Below are positions 26,407-36,700 of a stretch of DNA of 64,000 nucleotides, one piece after another (the first letter of the stretch is position 1; each line of letters starts with the position of its first letter). The DNA is from Mycoplasmatota bacterium (lineage in GTDB: Bacteria; Bacillota_I; Bacilli_A; RF39; UBA660). The notes beneath the pieces were generated by a model. It made no database searches. It was not told the origin of the DNA and worked only from the letters and a program-made list of their open reading frames with translations. The position numbers were made by a program, and so were the translations under genes. Where the stretch lies: assembly GCA_022771205.1 (NCBI GenBank), contig JALFCF010000006.1:154114-218113 (forward strand), read 5' to 3'.

Positions 26407-27189
26407 TTAAAATAATTTTTTCATAACCTTTTCAACACCCTTTGTTTCATTAGAACTGGTTTGTATACTAGCAACTTGTTTTAACTTTTTAGAACCATTA
26501 GCAACTGCAGCACTAAAACCAGTTGACAAAAAAATTGGCAAATCATCTTCATTATCACCTACACAAACAACTTCATCTAAAGAAATATGAATTGCTTTAC
26601 AAACTCTCTCTAAACCTTTAGCTTTATTTACATCACTCGCAACAATTTCTAACAAAAAATCCTTTTTTCCTTCTTTCATCTTAACAACATTAGCATTAAT
26701 TCCTAATTCATGAATTTCATCATAAGCACTATCTCGCTCTTTTTGTGTCTTAAAATGAACTTCTATCTTATAAATATCATTTCTATTTTTTTGATAAAAT
26801 TCATCAAAGGTAATATTTTTATCATTTTGTTCACAATATACAGTATTCTTACTGCATAAATTCAATTCCTGGACTGTACAAAAATAAATATCTTTATCAT
26901 GATACAATTTTTTTATTTTTTTAATAATAGAACCACCCAAAGCTTTCTTAGATAATACTTTATGATGGACAACATCATAAACATAAGCACCATCACAAGC
27001 AATTATATAATCTAAAAAAGGAAAATCACGATTATAATCCAAAATCGACTTTAAAATTCTACCAGTTGCAATACAAAACTTTACTCCAAGTTTACGAATA
27101 CGATCTATTTCTACCATTGTAGAAAGAGGAATCGCCTCTTCTGAATTAATCAAAGTACCATCGAAGTCACTCACAAACAATTTATACAT
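26407..27189 (-). CDS. Cof-type HAD-superfamily phosphatase
   Basis: A 260-residue HAD IIB hydrolase acting on sugar or nucleotide phosphates. Motif I is VSDFDGTL (residues 6-13), motif II CIATGR, a C2B cap spans about 85-190, and motif IV is VGDNEDDLP with downstream AAVANGS. It precedes PAP2 and pgi genes read in the opposite order on the same strand, with only three bases to PAP2, so the three form an operon pgi-PAP2-Cof. Confidence 0.9.
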   Translation of the reverse strand: MYKLFVSDFDGTLINSEEAIPLSTMVEIDRIRKLGVKFCIATGRILKSILDYNRDFPFLDYIIACDGAYVYDVVHHKVLSKKALGGSIIKKIKKLYHDKDIYFCTVQELNLCSKNTVYCEQNDKNITFDEFYQKNRNDIYKIEVHFKTQKERDSAYDEIHELGINANVVKMKEGKKDFLLEIVASDVNKAKGLERVCKAIHISLDEVVCVGDNEDDLPIFLSTGFSAAVANGSKKLKQVASIQTSSNETKGVEKVMKKLF

Positions 27190-27192
27190 ACC

Positions 27193-27804
27193 TTACCCTC
27201 TTTTCAAATAAAATTTTTCTTCTACTTCAATCAAAAACAATAAATAGCAACACCCCAATAAATAACCAGCTAAAACATCACTAGCAAAATGAACACCTAC
27301 ATAGATACGACTAACTCCTATACTTAAAATAACCAAAAGCAAAAGACTTGATACACTATATCGTAAAATTTTATTTTTTATTTTAGTAATTGCCAAATAA
27401 AATAAATATCCATAAATACATACAGAAAACATAGTATGACCACTAGGAAAAGAATAACCACCTTGTTCGATCAACTTTAATACATTAGGTCTATTTCTAC
27501 CAATCAAATATTTAAAAATTGTAGTAAGTAAAAGACAATCAATACTACTAACAATCAAAAATAAAGAATGACGATTTCGAAAAATAAGAGCAAAAAATAT
27601 TACTACAAAAATAATAGTTAATGTATTAGCTAATTTAGTAATGGTAATAAAATAGCAATCAAGTACTGAATTCCTAAAAGAAATAACTGTATTATATACT
27701 AGATGATCAAAATTACTTGTTTTACCTAATATAACCAACAACATAACTAAGAAAAATAATATACCAAAGAAAATAGATAATCTTACTTTTTTACTCTTCA
27801 ACAT
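27193..27804 (-). CDS. PAP2-family membrane phosphatase
   Basis: A 203-residue integral membrane phosphatase of the PAP2/undecaprenyl-diphosphatase group with five or six helices. The three signature motifs are KYLIGRNRP, SFPSGHTMF and SRIYVGVHFASD. It may recycle lipid carriers or dephosphorylate phosphatidic acid derivatives. Its start overlaps the pgi stop by one base, and the Cof phosphatase follows three bases on. Confidence 0.92.
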   Translation of the reverse strand: MLKSKKVRLSIFFGILFFLVMLLVILGKTSNFDHLVYNTVISFRNSVLDCYFITITKLANTLTIIFVVIFFALIFRNRHSLFLIVSSIDCLLLTTIFKYLIGRNRPNVLKLIEQGGYSFPSGHTMFSVCIYGYLFYLAITKIKNKILRYSVSSLLLLVILSIGVSRIYVGVHFASDVLAGYLLGCCYLLFLIEVEEKFYLKRG

Positions 27805-28985
27805 TACCCTAATCGCCTTTTTACTTCTGCTTTATAAACTTCAACTCCTGGTTGATCAAATGGATTAATATCAAACAAATAACCACTATAAGCTGCAACT
27901 AAAAAGAAAAACGCCGATAATCTTCCCATACTTCTAGGGCTTATGTCATCAAGTTCAATAACAATACAAGGTACTCCACCAGAAACATGAGCAGAAATAA
28001 CAGAATCCTCAACAATCAAATTAACTTTGTGTAAATCTTTTCCATCAATATCACAAATAGGCATGTTGTTAATTTTAAAAAATGTTTCATAAATAATTTT
28101 ATTACCTTCTTGAACAAATTGACCTAAAGAATGTAAATCTCTCGTATGAATCATAGAAATAGGTAAAATACCTTTTCCATCCTTACCTTCTGTTTCACCA
28201 AACAATTGCTTTAGCCATTCTAAATAGTAATACCAATTATTCTCATAAGTGACAAAGTTTTCTACTACTTTACCTAAATCAAATAAACTACGACGACAAA
28301 CAGAATAAGAGAAAGCATCATCTTGTAAACAAACACCCTCTTTATATCCTAAAATAAGTTCTTTAACATCTATACAAAAAGAAAGCGGAAATAAATGAGC
28401 TGCAGTAAGTAAAGAATAGCGACCACCAATATTATCTGGAATAATAAAAGAACGATACCCTTCTCTATTTACTTCATCACGTAAAGTTCCTTTTACGGGA
28501 TCTGTAGTTACAATAATATGTTTTTTTACTTCTTCTGGTCTGTATTTTCTTTCTAATAACTTTTTAAGTGCAGAATAAGTAAGTGCCGTTTCTCGTGTAG
28601 TACCACTCTTACTAATAACATTAACAGTAAAATCAATAGTTTCTAAATACTCCAACAATTCTTTCATATAAGTACTAGATAAGGTAGTACCAGCAAAAAT
28701 TATAGGAAAATCATTTTTCTTAAAATATGGAGTAAATAACTCATAGAAAGATTTTGCACCTAAAAAACTTCCACCAATCCCTACAACAACTAGACATTTA
28801 GAATGACTTAAAACTTCATCACGTACTTCTAAAATTTGATCAACGAAAGAAACATCAGGATTAAGCCATCCATTCATATTAGCTTGATTTAATTTTTGAA
28901 AAATTTCATCTTTGCGATTACTATATTTTTCTACTAATTTAGAATCTAAAAACTTATCCATATATGTACTAACATCTATCTTCAT
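27804..28985 (-). CDS. pgi: Glucose-6-phosphate isomerase
   Basis: Interconverts glucose-6-P and fructose-6-P in glycolysis. Landmarks are VGIGGSFLGAKS (about residue 70), the sugar-phosphate site ISKSGTTRETA, and the C-terminal FDQPGVEVYK. The 393 residues are somewhat shorter than the usual ~445 of Firmicutes enzymes, mainly at the N-terminus. First gene of an operon with PAP2 and Cof phosphatases. Confidence 0.95.
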   Translation of the reverse strand: MKIDVSTYMDKFLDSKLVEKYSNRKDEIFQKLNQANMNGWLNPDVSFVDQILEVRDEVLSHSKCLVVVGIGGSFLGAKSFYELFTPYFKKNDFPIIFAGTTLSSTYMKELLEYLETIDFTVNVISKSGTTRETALTYSALKKLLERKYRPEEVKKHIIVTTDPVKGTLRDEVNREGYRSFIIPDNIGGRYSLLTAAHLFPLSFCIDVKELILGYKEGVCLQDDAFSYSVCRRSLFDLGKVVENFVTYENNWYYYLEWLKQLFGETEGKDGKGILPISMIHTRDLHSLGQFVQEGNKIIYETFFKINNMPICDIDGKDLHKVNLIVEDSVISAHVSGGVPCIVIELDDISPRSMGRLSAFFFLVAAYSGYLFDINPFDQPGVEVYKAEVKRRLG

Positions 28986-29033
28986 AACATACCTTCTTTC
29001 TAATTATTAAAAGTATAACATAAAATAAAAAAT

Positions 29034-29062
29034 AAAAAAACATCTTAGACTTCTCTAAGATA
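29034..29062 (-). terminator. Terminator after the 78-aa gene
   Basis: Eight-bp stem ATCTTAGA/TCTAAGAT followed by seven T, just after the stop at 29063. Confidence 0.8.
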
Positions 29063-29299
29063 TTATTCAATAACTATAGTATCTATTAATTCTAATATAT
29101 ATTTTCTATCTACTCTAGCATCCTTAGTCATAAATGCAAGCCCATATTCTTTAGCATCAAGTAACTTAGTAAGAACAGAATAAGACTCTTTATTTTCTAT
29201 CAATTTCATAAACTTTTGATAAAAAGAATTAGCATCAGAAGTATCATATTGATACAAAAAATAACTCTTATAAGAAAAATAGCCCAAAACAATTACCAC
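29063..29299 (-). CDS. Short membrane-anchored protein of unknown function (start uncertain)
   Basis: A 78-residue frame from a GTG at 29299 has an N-terminal hydrophobic segment and a helical charged remainder. The frame stays open upstream as VWVVVFIILIV, a better membrane anchor, but no start codon lies there. An ATG at 29332-29330 is in another frame, and one fewer A (or two more) after it would join the frames. GGAG lies 13 bases before this ATG. The gene may therefore be broken at its 5' end. No family recognised. Confidence 0.45.
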   Translation of the reverse strand: MVIVLGYFSYKSYFLYQYDTSDANSFYQKFMKLIENKESYSVLTKLLDAKEYGLAFMTKDARVDRKYILELIDTIVIE

Positions 29300-29381
29300 T
29301 ATTAAAATTATAAAGACTACAACCCAAACTCATTTTTTATATTATTCTCCAATATCCAATACTCTCTCTAACAACTATAAC

Positions 29382-29413
29382 AAAAAAGCAGATTGGTTAC
29401 AACACCTTTCTGC
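29382..29413 (-). terminator. Terminator-like hairpin in the structured stretch
   Basis: GCAGA/TCTGC outer stem with an inner GG/CC pair, followed on the minus strand by six T. No gene ends here, so it could end a small RNA. Confidence 0.6.
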
Positions 29414-29439
29414 CCTTTTACAATACATCAGTATTGCAT

Positions 29440-29592
29440 ACTTATCTATGTTAAAAAATAATAAAACAAACTAGATTAAACTAAAAATAAAATATAAATG
29501 AAAATACAAATATAAATTATAAACCACCACATAGCGCTATGAAAGCAATCTGACCGATATACTATGCCCCAAAAAAACAAACATAGATAAGT
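29440..29592. repeat. Thirteen-base perfect inverted repeat enclosing 127 bases
   Basis: ACTTATCTATGTT at 29440-29452 is exactly complementary to AACATAGATAAGT at 29580-29592. The ends could be terminal repeats of a MITE-like element or the closing stem of a small RNA. No target-site duplication is evident. Confidence 0.6.
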
Positions 29593-29655
29593 GATTATGG
29601 GCTAACAATTTGTATTGTTATTTAACTTATAACATAACTTAATAAGACCCATGTA

Positions 29656-30162
29656 TTAAATATTAATTTCAAATATCTGTGAATTTAATTTAGATATTTC
29701 TAAATCTGTCTGTTGAATTTTATCTTTAATATCTTCTAGTTTTTTTCTTATTTCTTCTGTATCAAAATTAATATTTTTACATTCAAAATAAGAGTTATTA
29801 ACTTCAGTACATCTAGTCTTTGTACTACGAAAATTTAGAATATAATCATAGTTATTTTCTAAAAAGCTCAAATTACTGTTATCAACAATAGCAGATTGAA
29901 TAGTTCTACCATCACTTAAATGAAAAGAATTATTCTTTTTATATAAAATTGTCTTTAACTGAGTTAATTTGAAAATTTTATCTTCTAACTCTGTCATATC
30001 CCTTGTAAAATTTTCTTTATTCTCATCTATAACATTAACAGTTCCATTCAATTCCTGAATAGAAACACTATAGACTTCGTTTTTTATTTTAAAGGATAAA
30101 GCATTAATCTGTTTATCATATTCACTAATCATAGACATTAACCCAGAAATATTAATTTTCAT
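29656..30162 (-). CDS. DIP1984/septicolysin-like helical protein
   Basis: This 168-residue protein has two long helical segments (residues 1-40 and 125-168) around a middle region with SFHLSDGRTIQSAI, which resembles the LEDGRTLTEAL core of DIP1984-family proteins. The family's function is unknown. GGAGGAG precedes the ATG. The resemblance is from memory and moderate. Confidence 0.6.
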   Translation of the reverse strand: MKINISGLMSMISEYDKQINALSFKIKNEVYSVSIQELNGTVNVIDENKENFTRDMTELEDKIFKLTQLKTILYKKNNSFHLSDGRTIQSAIVDNSNLSFLENNYDYILNFRSTKTRCTEVNNSYFECKNINFDTEEIRKKLEDIKDKIQQTDLEISKLNSQIFEINI

Positions 30163-30230
30163 ATATTATCTCCTCCTTACACACCAAATATAGCATAATA
30201 AAATATATAAATGGTCTCTTGCAAAGAGAC

Positions 30231-30260
30231 AAAAAAAGATACTGTTTAATCTAAAACAGT
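30231..30260 (-). terminator. Terminator after the HTH gene
   Basis: Stem ACTGTTT/AAACAGT overlapping the second stop of the HTH frame, then seven T. Confidence 0.8.
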
Positions 30261-30620
30261 ACCAGTGTAAGAGTCTAAATAGGAATTAATTAAATCTATA
30301 TCATAAATTTTCTTTTCAATAAAATAACAAATTATTAAATCAAAATTATCATTTCTAATAAACTAATATCCAGCACTAGATAATAATTTATTAGTCTCAT
30401 CCATATCCAAAGATAAAGATAAACATAATTTAATAACATTATTTTTCTTAGGAATATAATGAGGAATACATCTAATTTTAGAAAATATTTTTCTATCTAT
30501 TCCGACTCTTTTATAAACTTCAGAATCATTTAAATTTTTTTCATCAATAAATGAAAATAATAAACTTTTAAATTCTGAAGTTTTATTTTGCTCTAAATAT
30601 TTATTTATTTCATCTTTCAT
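30246..30620 (-). pseudogene. HTH-type regulator interrupted by TAG
   Basis: The first 85 residues match a common small helix-turn-helix protein (VYKRVGIDRKIFSKIR..., LDMDETNKLLSSAGY). A TAG at 30363-30365 stops it there, but the same frame continues 38 codons (FIRNDNFDLIICYFIE... IYDIDLIN) to a TAA at 30246. Full-length relatives, as I recall, continue with exactly this FDLIIEYFI/YDI pattern, so the TAG is a premature stop. The 85-residue piece keeps the HTH and could still bind DNA. Confidence 0.65.
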
Positions 30621-30706
30621 ATTATCCTCCTAGATCCCAAATCTAGTGATTAATATTAAATATTTAAAGCAAAGACATTGTAATACAAACTAATAAAAAT
30701 AGCAGC

Positions 30707-30738
30707 AAAAAACGACTAAACCAAGTCTAGTCGTTTTT
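30707..30738 (-). terminator. Terminator of the glucan synthase gene
   Basis: Stem AAAAAACGACTA/TAGTCGTTTTTT directly at the stop codon. Confidence 0.95.
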
Positions 30739-33700
30739 TAACCAGCAATAAAATGCACTATAACTTCATGTTCTTTTTTATCATTTACAAGTGGAATAAT
30801 GCCAACAGTACATTTCTTACCATCTAAAGTAACTACTTCTTTCTTAGATTTAATTACTTCCACATGATAAATAGTATCCATATATGTGTAATCTAACTTA
30901 AATGAATCCCAAGCAATTGGTATATTAGGATTAAATACTAAGGTATCTCCTAATTTCTTTAACCCCAAGATTTCTTGAATTCCAACATAATAATACCAAC
31001 CAGCAGTACCTGTATACCAGGTCCATCCACCTCTGCCAGGATATTTTAAAGCAGAATATATATCAGCTGCTACAACATATGGTTCAACAACATACTTATT
31101 TACCCATTCAGAATCTAAACTACGATTTACAGGATTAATCATTTGATAGTAACGATATGCTCTATCATAATACCCTGTCTGAATTAAAGCCATAATATAC
31201 CAAGAAGTAGCATGAGTGTATTGACCACCATTCTCACGAAGTCCCTTAGGATAGTTCATGATATATCCAGGATTATTCAATGACTTTTCAAATGCTGGTG
31301 TAAGAAGTTTAATAATTTTATTTTTATCATCTACTAAATTTTCCTCAACAGCAGTAATCACTTTTTGAATCCTATCTTTTGGAGCAACACCACTTAATAT
31401 TGAAAAACTTTGTGAAATTAAATCAATTTTACACTCTTTGTTCTCATGACTTCCTAACTTATCTCCGTTATCAAAGTAAGCTCTTAAATAATATTTACCA
31501 TCCCAAGCTTTCTTATTTAAATTATCTTTTAATCTTTCATTAAATTCTTTAAACTCTTTTAATTTAAATTTCTTATTATAAACTTTTGTGAAATCCATAA
31601 ATTGATTAATCACTTGATATAAGAAGAAGCCAAGCCAAACACTCTCTCCTTTACCCTTAATACCAACTTTATTCATTCCATCATTCCAGTCTCCACCACC
31701 CATTAATGGTAAACCATGACTTCCCATAGAATCCATTGCTAAATGAAGTGATTTCAAACAATGTTCAAATAAAGTTTCTTTATTTTCAGAGTAAGTAAAC
31801 ACCATTCCTTTTTCATGTTCATAATGACTAAGTTCAGGACCAACAACATATGGAACCATCTCATCTAAAATAGAATAATCATTAGTAATTTCAATATATC
31901 TACTAGTTGCATAGACAAGCCACAAATAATCATCTTTATAACGGCTTCTTAATCCAAAACGATTTTTCTCATGCCACCAGTGTAAAACGTCACCTTGCTC
32001 AAATTGATGAGCAGCATTTACCAAAATTTGATGTTTAGCTTGATCTGGGCGAACTAAAGCAATATTCATAGAATCTTGTAATTGATCACGATAACCAAAA
32101 GCACCACTAACTTGATAAAAACCAGCTCTAGCTAAAATACGAGAAGCCAGTGCCTGATACAAATACCACCCATTAACCATATAATTAAAGCTCTCATCAG
32201 GACTTTCAACATGAACAACTCCCAATGTTTTTTTCCAATAATCCTTAACTGATTTTAGTTCTGCTTTTGCTGCTTTAACATTTGCAAAGCGAGAAAGAAT
32301 ATCAGGAATTGATTCGCTATCCATGCTACTTCCAAGCACAAATACACAAGTGTTGGAAGCCCCAGCATCTAAATGTAATTTAGTATGAACACTTTTAACT
32401 AAAATCTTATCATTAACAGTAGAATCAATTTTTAAGTCTGTAGACATAAATACACAAACATCAGCATAAGTAACACTATAAACATTTCTAAGTTTTAAAT
32501 AATTATCATTACCCATAAACTCAGTTAAAATATATCTTGCTGTTTTTTCTTCAAAATTACCAAAAACTGGATTGATCCAAAAATCAATATCTACATCTGC
32601 TGCTTTCTTTAATTTATTTGTAAGTTTAACTAAATAAAATTTAACAGTATCCTCTTTTGCAACAAATTCTGTAATTTCTTTCTTTAATTCATCATTTTCA
32701 CTTTCTAAAATACTATACCCAAAACCATGAGTACATTTAATTGGATCAAATAATCGTCCATTAAATTTAAATCCTTCAGATTTATCATTAGCAACCATAT
32801 CATTAGACCAAGAAGTAATCTTAAACTCTCCAGAATTATAAGCATAAGTATAACCACAACCATTATTAGTAACAATAGTACCAAAATTTTTATTAGCAAT
32901 AATATTACTCCATGGAGCTGGTGTATCAGGATTATAAACGACATACTCACTTCCGTGATTTTTGAATCCACCATAACCATTATCAAAAGTTAATTTATCC
33001 TTAGATACTTGTTCAGTATGAGTTTCCACCTCAACAACCTCATAGTTACTGACCTTATTTTTTTTCTGTAATTCTTCTACTTCTTCTTGTAAAGAATGAT
33101 GCTCTTTAATAGCAAATGCAAGTCTAGCAACCATATAAAGTAAACTCTTCTCTTCTCTAGAAATTTCATTTCCATTAACTACAGTAACAGAGCCAGGAAT
33201 ATGATAAAAACTATTTAATGTATACATACGATAAAGTTCATCATCTATTTCCTTTTTAATAATTTTTGCATATTGACTAGATTCACTATTAATAATAACA
33301 ACATCAACAAAAATAGAATTATTTTTATAATATTCAAAGGCTTTCAACACTTCATAAACAAAAGTCAAATCAGCAATATCAAAAATTTCCACTAAAATAA
33401 TAGGACGATCACCACTAACACCAAACTTCCAAAGTCCAGATTGTCCTAAGGCATTACGTCGAAGAAGATCCATTCTCTCATCAGTAACGGAAAGCTTTGT
33501 TGTTTGATATAAATAGTTAAGCATGATATTAAAGATTCTCATATCTTTACCAGTAATATTCATATTTTTAGTATTAATAACATTCATTAAAGTAGAAACC
33601 TTAAATGCTTTTTCAATAGAGCTTTCATCATTATAAGAAGCAATAATATCATGAATTTGCTCCATACTACGACCAAATCCATTAATAATATAAGCAGTAG

Positions 33701-36700
33701 CTGAACTATTAGGTAATATTTCAATTGTATTTCGAATACTTAAAATAGGATCTAAATTAGTTCCATCTGTATTACTTAATGAAACATGCATACCCCTAGG
33801 GTTTTGCATAGTCTGATTACGTCCTAAGAAATTTTTTCTTTCAGTCTCATAACTATATTCCCCCATTGGTTCTTCAAGTAATAATCTATGTAACATATAA
33901 CTATTAATATTAGAATCATTTCTACTTTTTCTGCGAACAATCAAAGAATTACTTTCACTTTCATATTTACTAGATAAAAACATACTATTAAATGCTCTAT
34001 GACTAACATCGTCCATATTTTCAGACAAAATAGGTTCAGTATAAGTAGTAAGTTCTAGTCTCTTAATCTCATCACTTTCATTCTTAAAAGTAATCTTACG
34101 AATTTCAGCATGATGATTTTTAGTAACAACTATTTCTGTCTTAGTAGTAATCTTTCCATCAGTACGTAAATATTTAATCTTATCAGCAGCAAATACAACT
34201 TCATATTTATCAGGCTTTTTATTCATTGGTGCATAAGTATTAGACCAAATATAGTTAGTATCTAAGTCTTTAATATACAAGAAAACTCCATAATCTTGTT
34301 CCGTAACTTTACGATAACGATTTAATTGTAATGTACGATATCTAGAAAAACTATCTCCTCTGTCATTCATAAGTAAACAATATTTCTTATTTGAAAGTAC
34401 ACTTACTTCAGGTAAATAAGAAATATAATTAAATGTTCTAATATCATTTTCAATAACTTCTTTATGATAATCGTACTTTTTATATTTAGCCATCTTCATA
34501 TCAATACTAGTACGAACTTGTACTTTTTCTTTTAATAACATATCAAAAGTTTTAATATTAACATTTTGATGGAAATAATTTTGAATAACGCCTGGTTTTA
34601 AATAGTTAGCAAGTCCAACTAAACTCATTCCCTGATGATGAGCAAAAAATGCTTTAACTATTCCTTTATTATCGTAATCATAAGACTCATAAAAGCCATA
34701 CTCACCTAACATATCTAATTTTCTAAATTTATCAAAATTATCATAAACATCTTTAGGAAATAATGCCATGGCCATCAAAGAAGCATATGGCGCAATAACT
34801 ATACGATTTTCTTTATCTTCCTTTGCTTTCAAATAAGGAGTAGAAAATGCATGATATTTATAATTCAAAGAATTATCTAATTCATTATAAGCTGATTCAC
34901 TAATACCCCAAGGTAATTTAGAAGAAACACTGTCCATATAATCCTGTTGACAGAACTTAGCAAAATGATAGCTTTCATCCAATAAAGTATTTGGATAATT
35001 CTTCATAAATAAAAATGGCATAAAATATTCAAATGAAGTTCCAGACCAAGAAATAAGTCCTTTTCTTCCTTTATAAGTAGTAAGCGATTTATCTAAACAA
35101 AACCAATGCTTACTTGGTGCATCCCCTAAACAAATAGTTAAATAACTAGTTAAACGGGATTCACTTGCAAATTTATTATAGTTATATATAGATAACTTAC
35201 CTTCTAACTCATCATAACCAATACTAAATACATCTCTTTTGGTATATAATTTTTTAAAGTTTGTATTACGTATTAATTTATCACAAAGCTTACGATATTC
35301 TTTTTCATCATGTTTCTTTAAAAACTCACGAATAACGACCAAACTAGCAACAAAGTTACCAGAATCGATAGTAGAAACAAAGCCAGGATGCATAATTTTT
35401 AGACTTTTTATATCATACCAATTATATAAATGTCCATGCCACTTTTCTAATCTATTAACTGTATCTAATATATTAGAAATTAAATCTAAAGCTTCATCAT
35501 AAGTAATAAATTCCAACTCACAAGCACTAACAACACTAAGTAAAGAGAAACCAACTCCTGTAGGAGAAGCACGTAAATCCAACTTAGGCTCCCTATTTTC
35601 TTGATAGTTATCAGGAATTAAATAATGATACTCTTCCTTTAAATTATCTTTAAAATAGCACCATGTACGATAAGCCACATCACGAACATCTTCAACCTCT
35701 TTATCTTTCAATTCAACCTTTTGTGGATTAATATCTAAACTAACATAGTACAAAACAAAAGGTGCAGTTATAAATACAATAGCTAACACACAAGCATAAA
35801 CATTAAAGAATATTAATCCAATAATCAACAAAATAAAACTAAATAATAAATGAAAAGTAAAATGTTTTAAATAACCAATAAATGTTTTATCTTCATTTTT
35901 AGCAGCATCTTCTGCTGTTACCCAATTAAGTAGATTATTATGACTAATAAGTAACCGATAACAAGTTCTAAAGAAAGCATCTAAATATAATTTAGAGTAA
36001 AATGGCAATGTTGCTAAAACGATGTAAGAACGTAATATCAAACTCTTACCACCAAAAAACAAGTGTTTATAGTAAACTGTTGCTTTTTCTTTTTTTGATT
36101 CCCTTTGATAAACTTTACTTTGTACAAAGAATAAAATCGGAAGTGCTATTTCTAATAAAACAATAGCAATCCACCATAAAGGATGAGTATTTCCAAAAAA
36201 TATAGCACATAGTAATACCAACAATAAAGCTGGATACAAAAACATTCTTACTATATTATCAAATATTTTCCATTTACCTAATAAATTAATTGGATTTTTT
36301 ACTTTCTTACCACTCTTATTACGAACAAAAGGAAGCAACCATCCAACAATCTGTACATCTCCTCGTGCCCATCTATGATGTCTAGTAGTATCAGTCAAAA
36401 ATTTAGAAGGAAAATCATCAACAACCTCAATATCACAAACATAACCGCATCGTAAATAATTACCCTCTAATAAATCATGACTCAAAATCAAATTATCAGG
36501 AAATACATTAGACAATACTTGATCAAAAACTTTTAAATCATAAATACCTTTTCCTATAAAACTACCCTCGCCAAAAGAATCCTGATAAACATTAGGCACA
36601 ATTGCACTATAAGTATCAAATCCACCAATACCAGCAAAGATTTGGCTATATAAACTCTTATTAGTAGCTTCAATATCAAGACTCACCCTAGGTTGCATCA

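Larger units (their letters stand above)
29300..29655. other. Gene-free stretch with structured elements
   Basis: No convincing reading frame in 356 bases. On the minus strand it holds, in order, the hairpin TAACAAT-(4)-ATTGTTA (29603-29620), the arms of a 13-base inverted repeat at 29580-29592 and 29440-29452, the palindrome CATAGCGCTATG (29530-29541), a CAATAC/GTATTG hairpin near 29420-29435 and a terminator-like hairpin at 29382-29413. It could be a small structured RNA or a miniature mobile element. Confidence 0.5.

Noticed and set aside
32705..32986. Open frame inside the glucan synthase gene
   Set aside because: It is a shifted-frame shadow of the intact large gene, with low-complexity Leu/Ile/Val content.
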